This document shows, one piece after another, positions 46,084-57,502 of a stretch of 64,000 bases of DNA (position 1 is the stretch's first letter; every line of letters begins with the position of its first letter). This stretch comes from Petrosia ficiformis (lineage: Eukaryota; Porifera; Demospongiae; Haplosclerida; Petrosiidae): assembly GCA_947044365.1 (NCBI GenBank), contig OX345636.1:44765037-44829036 (forward strand), given 5' to 3'. The notes under the pieces are model-generated. The model was not told the DNA's origin. It did no database searches and saw nothing but the letters and a program-made list of their open reading frames with translations. A program made the position numbers and the translations under genes.

Positions 46084-46457
46084 TAGTCTCGTGTAGCTAG
46101 TCTCTCCCACTCTAGGAGAGTCTGGTGGACTATTGAGTGTCTCATTAACTCTAAGAGTTACTGGAAATAATGTGTTAACTGCCAAAGTTAATTAGGTACA
46201 GAAAGAACAACTTTTGTCAGATCTACAACTCTGGAATTTCACAAGACTCAGGATTCTAGCCTATATTGCTTGAAGAAGAGCTGTTAAGAAAGTCGAAGAT
46301 GCAAAAGTAGTTACAAGAAGGCAATATATTAAACGTTTATCCATTTTCACACCCACTCAAGTTTTACCAGAAATCCAGGAGCTCTCGCAATGAGATATAC
46401 AATAGCTACCAGACCTCCCTTTCTCGTAGAGTGGGAGGGGTTGGCTACATGAGACTA
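46084..46457. mobile_element. MULE-like foldback MITE in Rab intron
   Basis: The ends TAGTCTCGTGTAGC and GGCTACATGAGACTA are inverted, with further pairing over CTCTCCCACTCTA-type words. It is flanked by ATCTGCATG and ATCTACATG, a nine-base target duplication with one mismatch, as made by Mutator-like elements. It encodes no protein. Confidence 0.65.
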
Positions 46458-46535
46458 ATCTACATGGTATTGTAAGACTATTAATTATGTTAGTGCTAAA
46501 TTAAATAATAATTAATAGTGAATGATTATTTTCAG

Positions 46536-46612
46536 GTAATAGCAGTAAAGTAGTAACTGAAAAAGAGGATGAAGAAGAAACTGCAAAATCTTCCAGCTTT
46601 CCTTGTTGTTGA
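46536..46612 (+). CDS. Rab-family GTPase, terminal exon with Cys-Cys prenylation signal
   Basis: The acceptor ATTTTCAG leads into GNSSKVVTEKEDEEETAKSS and SFPCC followed by TGA. A C-terminal Cys-Cys is the substrate of Rab geranylgeranyltransferase and anchors the protein to membranes. The entry phase matches the exon at 44269-44448. The acidic KEDEEE stretch is unusual but within the variable tail. Together the four exons give about 158 residues. The N-terminal P-loop and switch exons are not in the window or were not recognised; they would be expected upstream of 32099. The subfamily cannot be fixed; Rab5/21/22 are the nearest by memory. Confidence 0.85.
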
Positions 46613-47272
46613 GTGTGTATAACACATTTTTTGTCAATTTTATTTGTCGTGAAACTTATGCATTTGTCAATAATAATGCATGCAGTATGACTTATTATGT
46701 TGCTTAATTATTATGTATGTATAGTAAACATTATTTTTGTATTAATAATAGTTATAAAAAGACACCCATTCAATGGTTGATTTCTAATAGTGAATAAATG
46801 AACTGAAATTATGAATTAAAAGAGAGATTGTCTTGACCTTTGGATAACAACAGAGATACTGTGAATATCCTGAGGGGTCTAGTCCTAGGTAACATTCCAT
46901 GCTTAGCAGAAAAATGGTCTGCTTTTCTGTAATTATGCAGTGTTCTCAAAACATTTTAGTTGACAAATGCAAGAAAATGAAAATAATAATTATTACTGTT
47001 GTTCAAGTACAAAGTGCTAACTGCCATCTGCAAGCTGTTCGTAAGTGCTTGTGTATTCATAATGTTTTAAATAAAATTTAATTATGTTACGTTTGTGTAA
47101 TAAAACTAGCAATATTAAATTCTTTATTTAGTAGTTAATGAAGTGATAGATGGGCTAGTAGTAAAGGACTATATACTAATAAAATTATTATTAGTAATTA
47201 TAAGTCATACATGTAATTGTTGTCGTGAGTGTAAAGACTTGGCAAGTAAACAGTACAACCTTGTATTGAGAC
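46613..47272 (+). other. Rab 3' UTR and downstream sequence
   Basis: AT-rich, with several AATAAA-like signals, for example GTGAATAAATG at about 46790 and AAATAAAATTT at about 47070. No second gene is seen. Confidence 0.45.
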
Positions 47273-47355
47273 ATGAAATCATTTTCTAATATATATTAGA
47301 AAATGATTTCATTGAACTAGTAATACTCAATTAATTGAGTATTACTAGTTCAATG
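47273..47355. repeat. Two adjoining perfect palindromes
   Basis: A 40-bp perfect palindrome (47273-47312, centre ATAT) and a 46-bp perfect palindrome (47310-47355, centre AATT) overlap by three bases. Each could extrude as a cruciform, and the pair stands about 660 bp beyond the Rab stop codon. Confidence 0.9.
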
Positions 47356-47411
47356 AAAAGAATATTGCTATCGCCATTTGGATAATCATGATCTATTAAA
47401 TTGCTTTATGT

Positions 47412-47719
47412 AATGCACTGATAATGGATTGATAATTGGTATCAGGCAATATTGGCCATTATTTCTAGTATCAGTATCAGTTATTTCTGAAAAATGTAAA
47501 TGATATTGTAATAAGTGTACTATTAATGTCATTGCTTGTGATTACATTAGTCTGTTTTATATAATTATGATACTCATAATTATTGAGAAAATGTACTTTT
47601 TCATTGAAGGAATCAAAAACCGCAAGGTTAATATGTAATATCGATTGGTACCAGTTACCAGTACAAGTAATTATCAGTATATCAGAATATCGGTAAAATC
47701 TCAGTGTATCAGTGCATCA
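47412..47719. mobile_element. Short element with GCACTGATA ends, copy 1
   Basis: Left AATGCACTGATAATGG and right ATCAGTGCATCAC form inverted ends. The interior (GATTATTGAGAAAATG-like words) is shared with 48160-48395. Possibly a hAT-type MITE; target duplication not resolved. Confidence 0.5.
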
Positions 47720-47891
47720 CTATACTTTATATAGGAATATCCCCCTATGTGTTGTATATATAATTAATATAATAACTGCATATCTGCAATGAAAAAAAAT
47801 TCTTTATTTTTAGGCACAACCTTAAAAAGTAATATACTTATTTCCTGTCTTATTATGATGTCACGTCATAACAGGAAGTAAATAAACCAAG

Positions 47892-47981
47892 ATGGCTGCA
47901 GCTCAGTATTTTACAAATCAAGTTTACCAGCTCATAACTTCTGATTTACAAGGAATATTGGAGTGCAGCTTTAAATCTAAG
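47892..47981 (+). CDS. Candidate first coding exon, unknown product
   Basis: ATG in the context CCAAGATGGCTGC opens a 30-codon frame starting MAAAQYFTNQVYQLITSDLQ and ending at a donor-like AAG/GTAGAT. GGAAGT about 20 bp upstream and AAGATGGC resemble the ETS and YY1 sites of TATA-less promoters. It lies between two short repeats and no following exon was identified. Confidence 0.2.
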
Positions 47982-48159
47982 GTAGATGTGTATTAAGTTT
48001 ATGCCAAAAAAATAAGAATTTGTTTTTTCATTGAAGTTATGTATAATTTTGGAAGGCTTGATTAGTTTCGAACATGTATAACCTTAATATAATTAATTTG
48101 TAATATATGTTGAGTACAGTGGTCTGTAACGTTTTTATTTGAATGGGTCTCCTTGTACT

Positions 48160-48395
48160 GATGCACTGATAATCAGATCGGTAATTGATATTTGGTTATT
48201 TCTGACTGGTGTACAAATAATGTCATTTCTTGTGATTATAGCATCATAGCATCATTAGTTGCTTTCATGATACTCGTGATTATTGAGAAAATGCTCATTT
48301 TCATTGAAAGAATCAGACACAGGAAGATGGGTATAATATCAGATCGGTATCGGTTATCAGTACATATCTAATGTAATTATATTATTAGTGCATCA
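48160..48395. mobile_element. Short element with GCACTGATA ends, copy 2
   Basis: It begins GATGCACTGATAATC and ends TTAGTGCATCAT. The interior aligns with 47412-47719, including GATTATTGAGAAAATG and TCGGTATCGGTTATC words. Confidence 0.5.
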
Positions 48396-48629
48396 TTAAC
48401 ATGTACATGTAGATACCTAAAATACTTGTAGTTGTAAATGTCACTACTTTTATTTCCTTTTCTGTTAAAATTAATGTTATTAGTCTCATGTATTAATAAT
48501 GAACATTGTGACTTAATGTTAGGACTGAAACAACTAGTCGATTAGTCGACTAGCTGTAAGGCTGTTGACTACAATTTTTACTAACTAATTAGTCAGTTCA
48601 ATATATCACGTGTTCTTGCACATGCGCAC

Positions 48630-49505
48630 TTATTACATGTACATACATGTAGTGTTTTAATGTATGACTAATACCAGTTCAATCAGATTATGTTCATTAG
48701 ACACACACAATGGATGATGAATTAATGAATACTAACTGTATTACATGTACATACATGTACATGTAGTGTATTAATGTATGACTAATACCAGTTCAATCAG
48801 ATTATGTTCATTAGACACACACAGTGGATAATAGATTAATGAATACTAACTGTATTACATGTACATACATGTAGTGTTTTAATGTATGACTAATACCAGT
48901 TCAATCAGATTATGTTCATTAGACACACACAATGGATGATGGATTAATGAATACTAACTGTATTACATGTACATACATGTAGTGTTTTAATGTATGACTA
49001 ATACCAGTTCAATCAGATTATGTTCATTAGACACACACAATGGATGATGGATTAATGAATACTAACTGTATTATATGTACATACATGTAGCGTTTTAATG
49101 TATGACTAATACCAGTTCAATCAGATTATGTTCATTAGACACACGCAGTGGATATTGGATTAATGAATACTAACTGTATTACATGTGCATACATGTAGTG
49201 TTTTAATGTATGACTAATACCAGTTCAATCAGATTATGTTCATTAGACACACACAATGGATGATGGATTAATGAATACTAACTGTATTATATGTACATAC
49301 ATGTAGTGTTTTAATGTATGACTAATACCAGTTCAATCAGATTATGTTCATTAGACACACGCAGTGGATATTGGATTAATGAATACTAACTGTATTACAT
49401 GTGCATACATGTAGTGTTTTAATGTATGACTAATACCAGTTCAATCAGATTATGTTCATTAGACACACATGGATGATGGATTAATGAATACTAACTGTAT
49501 TACAC
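48630..49505. repeat. Tandem array, eight units of 108 bp
   Basis: The word TGTATGACTAATACCAG recurs at 48661, 48775, 48883, 48991, 49099, 49207, 49315 and 49423. The spacing is 108 bp except for the first, which is longer by one ACATGTAC-type insertion. The units at 49099 and 49315 share a CGCAGTGGATATTGG variant and are followed by the same GTGCATACATG variant, so a two-unit piece was itself duplicated. Confidence 0.95.
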
Positions 49506-50701
49506 ACATGTACTAGTGCTGGTCAATATATTGATACTAAACAATTATCATGATATCATATTGAATATTGTTGACAATACTGGTATTAGAAGGTATTGCT
49601 ACTCCTCTTTAATTGAAGTTTGTCCAATTATTAATTTTGATAACAAATTTTTAAAATGGTGTTCAAAAGATGCTACAGAATAAAGGAACAATACCTAATA
49701 AATATGTTTAGGCCATCATTTAAAAAATTTGTTGAGGTGGGAAGGGGAGGTAACTTTAATTTAAAAGAATATGGAGGTTTGTGGCAGCATACCGGAGTAT
49801 TTTGCTGTGCCTAATGACCCCCACCCTCTTACATGTAAATGAAACCCTAATAGTCATATATTACTTATTGGTATGAAGATATACATGTACTAATACATGT
49901 ACAATATCACCCAGCTCTATTACATATTAGGACATGAACAAATATAGTTTTCCAATTTCAAACATTCACTAGTCTTAACAAATGAATATGTGACATGTTT
50001 ACTCTTAAATATACACAGTTTAAAAGTTTCTATAGTTAGTAGTTATGAGTTCCTTTACAGTCATATAGTTTAAAATCATATTTTATAATATATCCAACAG
50101 TTATAAAGTATTTGCTACATGTAAAATGATGATGATTAGCTTCAACTTAGTGAATTACACATTTTGAATATGGACTATATCCTGTATAAAGGCTGTAGAA
50201 ATATTCTGTAGGAAAGAAAGGGCAATTCAACTAATTAGTTGCCACACCATTTCAATATTCGAAGAAGCAACCCACAATTCAAACATTGGAACATTCAGAT
50301 GGATGTTCATAGCATTTGTTCATGTTCTATTACATATATATATGTGTATGTACATATACACTTTGAAGATTATATTGTGTGTTTTTGTAGTTGATTTAGT
50401 CTCATTAAAAATTTTTTTTTGTTTCTACATGTTTATCAAACAACAATAAAAATAACAGATTCCGTTCAATGGTGAGTGAAAATCATCACATGATTATCAC
50501 ATGATAATAAATTATACAAGAATATAAATGTTCATCCAGCTTGCATGTATTTCTGAATGAGAGCTGCATGATATTCCATGTGACTGGTTAATAAATTACT
50601 TAGATACCACTGACTGAGACGTTGAGGTGTCTTAATATAATATTAATATTCACTCTTTCTTCTCTCATATTACATGTACATGTATTATCCTCCATATTTA
50701 G
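49506..50701 (+). repeat. Duplicated Rab intron upstream of second exon copy
   Basis: 49510-49860 is unrecognised sequence. From about 49880 on it matches 30700-32098. No gene is seen. Confidence 0.55.
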
Positions 50702-50795
50702 GCTCCAATGTATTATAGACGTGCTAATGCAGCTGTAATAGTTTATGATATAACAAGTAGTAAATCATTTGAAGGGGCTAGAAGTTGGGTCAAAG
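50702..50795 (+). CDS. Second copy of Rab APMYY exon
   Basis: The acceptor ATATTTAG, an open 94-bp frame [20 protein letters not shown] with FEGARSWVK, and the donor GTCAGG are all kept. It differs from 32099-32192 by two amino acids. It lies 4 kb beyond the terminal Rab exon, and no following G4 exon is present before the window ends. It is therefore either an orphan exon of the duplication or belongs to a second Rab gene continuing outside the window. Confidence 0.5.
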
Positions 50796-51400
50796 GTCAG
50801 GATTGTGTGTGTGTGTGTGTTCATGTGTGTGTACATTCATGCGTTCATGCATGCGTGCATGCTTGCTTGTGTGTGATCATCCAATTCACATTAGACAATA
50901 CATTCCATACCTAGCTACTATAGTCCTATATACTATTTCAATGTTTATATTTTGTTAATTGTAGATACAATTTGTATAATGTTTGTAGTTTGTATCACTG
51001 AATAGACAACTGAGTATAAACATATTGTAAATTTATAATTTAATATTTATAAATATATTAATATGTATTAGATCTGTAAACATAATTATATAGTATAATT
51101 ACTTATGTATTATATAGTTTATAATTTTAATGGGTCAAATGTCAGTAATTTGTGTGTGTGTGTGTATGTACACAGATACCATACCATACTACCTGTGGAT
51201 GCAATAATCAGTGATTTAGCAAATAATAATTTTATTAAACACTTACCTTCAAATGTTCATTATTCAGTCACTTTCCACTTGGTATCCAGGAACAGTAACT
51301 GTTGCTCCACCTAGTAACCAGATTTAGTTAGTTTCTTGTACAAAATTACCAAATGTATGAGGAATGTCATTATTATCATTGGTATCGACTGTATAATTAT
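50796..51400 (+). repeat. Duplicated flank after Rab exon copy
   Basis: A GTGTGT microsatellite at 50803-50832, then sequence colinear with 32193-32640. No gene. Confidence 0.5.
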
Positions 51401-51694
51401 AGAATAATAAAAAAACATTTTAAAATATGAAAGAGTATGTAGGGATATATATCAAAACAGAAAAAGCACAGGCTTTGGCAACAAAATGAAATACCACTTC
51501 CACATAACAACCTACATCAGTATCTCTTCTTTGTGTTTTGCCTTTACTCTAGCTATGTATATACTTATGTAGGGTTGTTATGTGGAAGTGGTATCTTTTG
51601 TTGCCAAAGCCATCTTGTTCCTGTGCTTTTTCGGTTTTGATATATATCCCTACATACTCTTTCATATTTTAAAATGTTTTTTATTGTTCTTGTT
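51401..51694. mobile_element. Foldback MITE with about 120-bp arms
   Basis: The arms pair over GAAAGAGTATGTAGGGATAT and GGTTTTGATATATATCCCTA, GGCTTTGGCAACAAAA and neighbouring bases, around a centre with CTTTGTGTTTTGCCTTTACT. It is the intact relative of 8699-8935. Confidence 0.75.
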
Positions 51695-52459
51695 TCGATT
51701 CTGTTTTTAAATAGCTCGGTAAATTAAATTGTTGATCAAATACGTGATGACTATTCTGTTTCATTTACAGTAATGATATTTTCTGCAGGAATGGTGTCCA
51801 GAAGAAGACAGTATTCAAAATTTACTGCAATATTTTTAAATGACTTGGTATAATAATTTGTTGGTAAATTGTTGATCAAAAACATGATGACAATTCTGTT
51901 TCATTTACATATATCCTATCTAGTACACTGATGATATCAGTAATATACTGATTAATGAACTTAATAAAAAATAATTATTATATACAATGTGTTAGTGGCA
52001 TAATTGTGATAAAATTTCTTATCTGGCTGTGATCAACTAACACATCAGTACACTGAGAAGCACATTCAGTTATAATATTTGTACATGGACAGTTCAGTAT
52101 CATCTGGGTTTACAAATTTTGCTTACATATTCTGTTTGTTGAAGTATTACTGTAATCTTAGTGTTTATTCTATGTATATTGCCTAGGTAAATACTTTATA
52201 CAACTTATCTGTTTTATAAATCCATCTTAATTTAAAGTTAATGGGTGTGGTTTATTACAAATGGCATCCTATTGTAAGTAGGTTGCTGTTAGTGGCTGAA
52301 AGTATTCGTTGTCTAGGTCAAGAAACAGAACGGTACGAAGTTTGTTCCCCTAAATTTAACTGAAAATATATTTGTATTTGTGCTAAAACTACTTTAATAG
52401 CTCCAGAAACGTAGAAATGTATTTTTAGGAAAAAGAAGAATAAGTGAATAATAATGAAT
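51695..52459. other. No gene recognised
   Basis: Contains a short local duplication: GTAAATTGTTGATCAAA at about 51720 and 51865, each followed by TTCTGTTTCATTTACA. Otherwise unremarkable. Confidence 0.4.
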
Positions 52460-52577
52460 TTAAAGATTTTGCCAGTTTTGCTACTTGCTGGTTCTCTACT
52501 TTAACGACAACCTCTGGGCATCTAAGGTCACAAAAATACTCAGTATTATATGTTATACATGTATATATATTTTAGCT

Positions 52578-52608
<31 letters not shown>

Positions 52609-52720
52609 AATATATATATTAGCAGAGATTTCAGCTTACCACTTGCAATTGAAATGTATGGGCGGCCATTTTGTTTCCGGGCCATCCCTACAAAGAGAGT
52701 ACTATCGTACTCTTTGATAC
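52460..52720 (+). mobile_element. Repeat matching 2078-2290 in inverted orientation
   Basis: Includes GATTTTGCCAGTTTTGC and GAAATGTATGGGCGGCCATT. An AT microsatellite at about 52575-52615 interrupts it. CGTACTCTTTGATACTCTTT at its right edge suggests a target-site repeat. Confidence 0.4.
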
Positions 52721-53528
52721 TCTTTGTTCAGATCCTGTTAATTACATGTATTAACTCGTGATTATACAGAGAGATTTACTATTGTTTAATGATACTATTA
52801 TATAGAATATAAGTATAAACAAACACTAAAGTAAACAAACATCATGTGTGTATACATCATAATATTTAGTACACATGATATTATAATCTTAAAGTATTGA
52901 GTCTGATATACCACACCCTAGTTCCACCTATGTCTAACTATAAACCATAAGCCTTGAACCCTAAACCCTTAACGAAATAGTCACTAAATAACACACCCTA
53001 TCTACATGTACATGTGTATGTATGCATATGCGTAATTGCGTACATGTATGTAACACAAGCAAATATATATAGATTTAACCTTGTGGAAAGCAATAGGGAT
53101 GGCCCTGAGGGCCATAAATATTACTCTGTCAGTTGAGCTACATACATAATTTATATAATTATTAGATCATGTGATTATGCTAACAACTAATCTGAGTTTG
53201 GTAGTTTGTAATTACCCTGCATGGAAACTTATAGCATTCTATACTATGCAAACCTTCCAGTCTACAATCTTTGACTGTCTTAATTGTTTATCCATGACTT
53301 ATATGATTGGAGCCATCAAGTCACTAATGTCAGTTAATTATGTACAATGAATTGAATAATATTAAATACATATGTAGTTAAATGAGTTGCACATTCCATT
53401 ACTATAATTATTTGATAGAATGTAATTAAGTCACACCCATAAACCTTCTGGAGATTCTATTTATATACCTAAATTTAGACTCCATTACCATGGCAACTAT
53501 ATTCTTTGTAGACTCTGAAAACTAAATG

Positions 53529-53616
53529 TGTGAAACCCCATGTACATCTAAGTGTGGTCTAGCCACTCCTTGGCTTAACCTTGGAGTGGACAGACCACAG
53601 TTACATGGGGTTTAAC
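53529..53616. repeat. Hairpin, copy in block 5
   Basis: Arms TGAAACCCCATGTA and TACATGGGGTTTAAC, with inner arms AGTGTGGTCTAGCCACTCC and GGAGTGGACAGACCACAG, remain able to pair. The loop differs slightly from that at 24373. Confidence 0.6.
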
Positions 53617-55926
53617 ATGTATACATGTACATACATGTAGGTTACATTTAATTATACACTATAAAATGGATTGGTGAGTTGTACTTATAATTAGTACTTA
53701 ACTCAATTAATGGCGCCTGGTATATTTTACTATTGATATAAATGCTTTCTAACATAACTTAATTATAACAACAATAATTGTGTCTGAAATTTATAGAATG
53801 ACTGTAGCCAAGTAAACAAATAGTGTGGGCTACTGTACTTCCCATCCACCAACTCCATAGAAGCAGTTGTGAATGTGTCCCAATAAAACTAATACAAAGG
53901 GAAGTATATTATACTTGATAATACAATATTAAACATTAATGAAATAATACATTAGTCATGTATTAAACAATAAATAGAATTAGATGACTTGCATACATTT
54001 TCAGTTTATAATCTTTGACTATCTTAATTTTTTGCTCGATGCCCTGGCTGTGACTTGTAGGGCTGACCCTGAGTACTTGTATGACAAGTGTCGTTGACTC
54101 ACTGATATGTCAAGTCTATGAAGTACACACTATACAATGAATTCAAAAATCTTAAGTAGCTAAATGAGTTGCACATTCAATTATCATATTTACTGGAATA
54201 TAAATCGCTGTTTAATCGCACCCAAAAACTTGCTGGAGAATGAATATTCTAACAAGATATACAGTGGGATGGCATTAAAACGAACACTGTTAATTTAAAA
54301 GTCTGCTTAAAATGAACATTTACATCTAGTCCCTTTGAGGTTGCCATATGAATAATACATTCCAATTATTTTAGCATGAACACTAATACAACGAAATTCC
54401 ACTTTACACATTATTAACATTTATACCTTAGAAGTGAGATTTGTATGTCTTTTCGTATCTATAATTCAAATGGGCTCTAAAACTGTCATTATTTTTGAGA
54501 CTCAAAATGCTAACCTACTTTGCTGGAAAGAAGAAAGCCATTGATGTCAAATTTATCCTTCACTATCAGCAGGAAGAGAGCAAGACAAGCTCTTTAATGT
54601 ATAGTATATAGACCCATGGGCAATGCCCACTTCTTTATTAACCTGTATAACTTCTGCATTTCAAACAGCAGTGATTTTAGACTTGCTTAGTTAGACAGAA
54701 GACCGTATAAGAAAGCCGTAGATATCAGCATTAATGATGATGTAGTAGTTAATGATATTCATTGATTATGTTTAATACGACTTACTGTTAGTAAGTCTTA
54801 TCATACTTAGTCCTCTGGAATTTGTTTTAATACGGCTCCATTGTATTGAGAAAAAGGTATCTCTATGATTGCATTGTCTGACTACATGTACATGTACATT
54901 GTACATTGTACATGTATCTATCAATAATTACTGATGGTACTAATGTCTCTACCTTTCTGTGTACTCTGAATACCGGGGCCTGAAGAAGTAAGTGTAATTT
55001 GTATTTGTGGTTTAAGGACATACATGTACACTGTACTTGTAGATCTTTGATGAAACTGAAGTACATATTCAAGATTCTTACCTTAATCATTGCTGATTAC
55101 TTCCTCATGTCTGAAATTCGACAACTTATTATCTTTTTCTTACATGTTAAAGATTCTTCCATCATCTTTATACTGTTTCTCTACTACATACAACAGCTGT
55201 TAGTATTAGTTGCAGTTTTACATTCATCCTAAATCTCTCTGCTCGTCTGTAGCTCAAGTGCACATTATTTTACCTGCCACACCCATTAATTGACCTAACC
55301 TAGTCATATTCATGTACAGTGCATATTCAACACAAACATACATGTATATATACATGTATATAGTTTGAGCCTGTGGCAAAGCAATTATGGGATGGCCATA
55401 CAGACCATAAAAATATATATTTATACATGTATATTACCTGAATATAGGTTGCTTTAATTATACACTGTAAAAATGAATAAACCTCTATATGGTTAAATGA
55501 GTTGCACATACACATGTACAATAATAATAATATGGTCACCCTGTACATGTATTCTTTACTGTTCACATTAATGCTTTCTAATATGTACATGTAACATACG
55601 TGTGAGTATAACAAATATAATTACATGTATGAAATTAAGAGAATGGTTGTAGTTAAGTAAACAAATAGTGTGGGTTACTTCACATCCCATAGAAGCATTT
55701 CTGCACTTAACAAGGATGAAAAATAGGTATTCCAGTAAATAATATAATAATATGAAGTATATATTATAATAATTAAATACCTTTATTTTTCAGACTTATT
55801 AAAAATCTGATATCTCTACATTTTACAATGTGAATGAGTTATGTGCCATCTACACACATTTCTCTATTTCTATATAAAGTATTGACAGTTGCATACCATT
55901 ATGATTATAACAAGTGAAACAATGTT

Positions 55927-56130
55927 TTATAATGATAACAAATTTATAACATGATTTGTAATGAACAAAACCATCCCTATGACTAAATCAGTTTTGCAGT
56001 GTCTTTTTGCAGTAGTAGCAGTTTCTTTGTACATGGTGGTATGTACATGTAGATCAAGATTAGACCAATATAAATTGTCACTAGTCAACAAGGCCATAAT
56101 TGTAAGAGGAGTAATGGAGTATATAACAGT
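55927..56130 (-). CDS. Candidate antisense exon, second copy
   Basis: The paralogue of 37059-37262. The minus-strand frame from TVIYSITPLTIMALLTS to HCKTDLVIGMVLFITNHVIN and LLSL is open. An extra A just upstream (ATTGAACTG against ATTGACTG) shifts the preceding frame, so any exon border must lie there or this copy is damaged. Confidence 0.2.
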   Translation of the reverse strand, partial: TVIYSITPLTIMALLTSDNLYWSNLDLHVHTTMYKETATTAKRHCKTDLVIGMVLFITNHVINLLSL

Positions 56131-56449
56131 TCAATACTTTGTAAGTAGTAACTACAGCTAGTCTTAGAGTAACTCATTACACCACAATTTTAATTATGTA
56201 GCAAAATCTAATGAATGTACATGTACATGTATCATTTATACACTTTAGTAGTAGTATATCTTATACATATCTAATTTCACTGATGTTTACTCCTCTGCAG
56301 TTTTGCTGCACTTTTAGACTTCTGAATATACTGATGTTCAAATGTATGTAAAATATATAGAGTAGTTGTTAAACACACTCTATAGTACTGTAATACACAC
56401 AAATCCAGTATTATATATACTCCACATGTACTAACATGTACATAGTACA

Positions 56450-56460
56450 CTATATAAGCT
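56450..56460 (+). promoter_or_regulatory. TATA box of family gene copy 5
   Basis: ACTATATAAGCTGCTAGC, 86 bp before the ATG, in the same conserved context as copies 4 and 6. Confidence 0.7.
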
Positions 56461-56536
56461 GCTAGCATACACCATTCATCTATTTACGAGATAGTCACCA
56501 TCACTGCTGTTATTTACCAACTCACAACCTATTAAG

Positions 56537-57502
56537 ATGATCTGGTTCATTATTTTGTTAATTCCTGGACTGACTTCTGGAGACACTTGCAGTTGTAGTA
56601 CACCTAACCAATATGAACTGCTGTGTTGTAATCCTGATAATCTTGGAAATATTGTGAGGATCGATGAAAATGATAATAGACAGAAATATATTATTTGTCC
56701 TTCTACTCTACTTACTCAATGTCAGCTGCTCAGTTCATGTAGTGATGTCCTTGTTCGTAATCCTAGTGCCTCCTCAGGATATTATGATATTAATTTGAGT
56801 AATGGAAGTGTTATAACTGTCTATTGTGACATGGATGGTGACAATTGTGATGGAGAAGGGGGTTGGATAAGAGTAGCACAACTTAACATGAGTGAACCTG
56901 GTGCTACCTGTCCTACTGGACTTACACTACAGAACTATTATAATATTGATCATAGTTTGTGTGGTCGATCATCATATGGTTGTAATTCAACCTTCTTCTC
57001 TACATATGGATTGAACTACACTAAGGTGTGTGGAAAAGTAAGAGGATACCAGTTTGGTCACATTGATGCATTTTCTGCTGGGGGTTTTAACATTGACTTC
57101 ACATATGTTGAAGGTATTTCTATAACGTATGGTAGTAATCCTCGACAGCACATCTGGACATATGTTGGAGGATATAGTGAGTTATTAGCCAATTCAAATA
57201 ATTGTCCCTGTAATACTGGAAATGGTGTAGTTGTGCCTGATTTTGTTGGCAATGATTATTACTGTGAATCAGGAAATTCAGAACTTAATCATCAAAATAT
57301 CCTTTATGTTGAGGATATTTTATGGGATGGACAGCAATGTAATGGAACAGAGTCTCTCTGTTGCACTACTCCTAACATGCCATGGTTTCTCAAGACACTC
57401 AATGAAGAGACTAATGACGATATTGAATTGAGAGTGTGTTGCACTTTAACTCCAACATCTGAAGAGATTCCACTTGATATAATTGAGATATATATTAAGT
57501 AA
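56537..57502 (+). CDS. Secreted cysteine-rich protein with hypervariable loops, copy 5
   Basis: This is a complete single-exon frame of 321 residues. The signal peptide and N-terminal part are almost identical to copy 4 (GDTCSCSTPNQYELLCC). From YGCNST to GHIDAF it resembles copy 3, so it looks like a mosaic of the two. Variable loops: SAGGFNIDF, GGYSELLANSNN, NSELNHQNILYV and CCTLTPT, the last with an additional Cys next to the conserved one. NGTES replaces NGIES and creates a potential N-glycosylation site. All scaffold motifs are intact. Confidence 0.9.
   Translation: MIWFIILLIPGLTSGDTCSCSTPNQYELLCCNPDNLGNIVRIDENDNRQKYIICPSTLLTQCQLLSSCSDVLVRNPSASSGYYDINLSNGSVITVYCDMDGDNCDGEGGWIRVAQLNMSEPGATCPTGLTLQNYYNIDHSLCGRSSYGCNSTFFSTYGLNYTKVCGKVRGYQFGHIDAFSAGGFNIDFTYVEGISITYGSNPRQHIWTYVGGYSELLANSNNCPCNTGNGVVVPDFVGNDYYCESGNSELNHQNILYVEDILWDGQQCNGTESLCCTTPNMPWFLKTLNEETNDDIELRVCCTLTPTSEEIPLDIIEIYIK

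Larger units (their letters stand above)
52721..56449 (+). repeat. Upstream block of family gene copy 5
   Basis: The most complete upstream block, colinear with 23750-27290 and in part with 32640-37580. It contains the hairpin at 53529-53616 and the antisense frame at 55927-56130. It keeps the empty insertion site TTTATATACCTAAATTTAG of the pogo element at about 53460. Confidence 0.65.

Noticed and set aside
48525..48570. hAT transposon end (ACTAGTCGATTAGTCGACTA)
   Set aside because: The word resembles ends of some hAT elements, but no matching opposite end or duplication could be found within the next kilobase.
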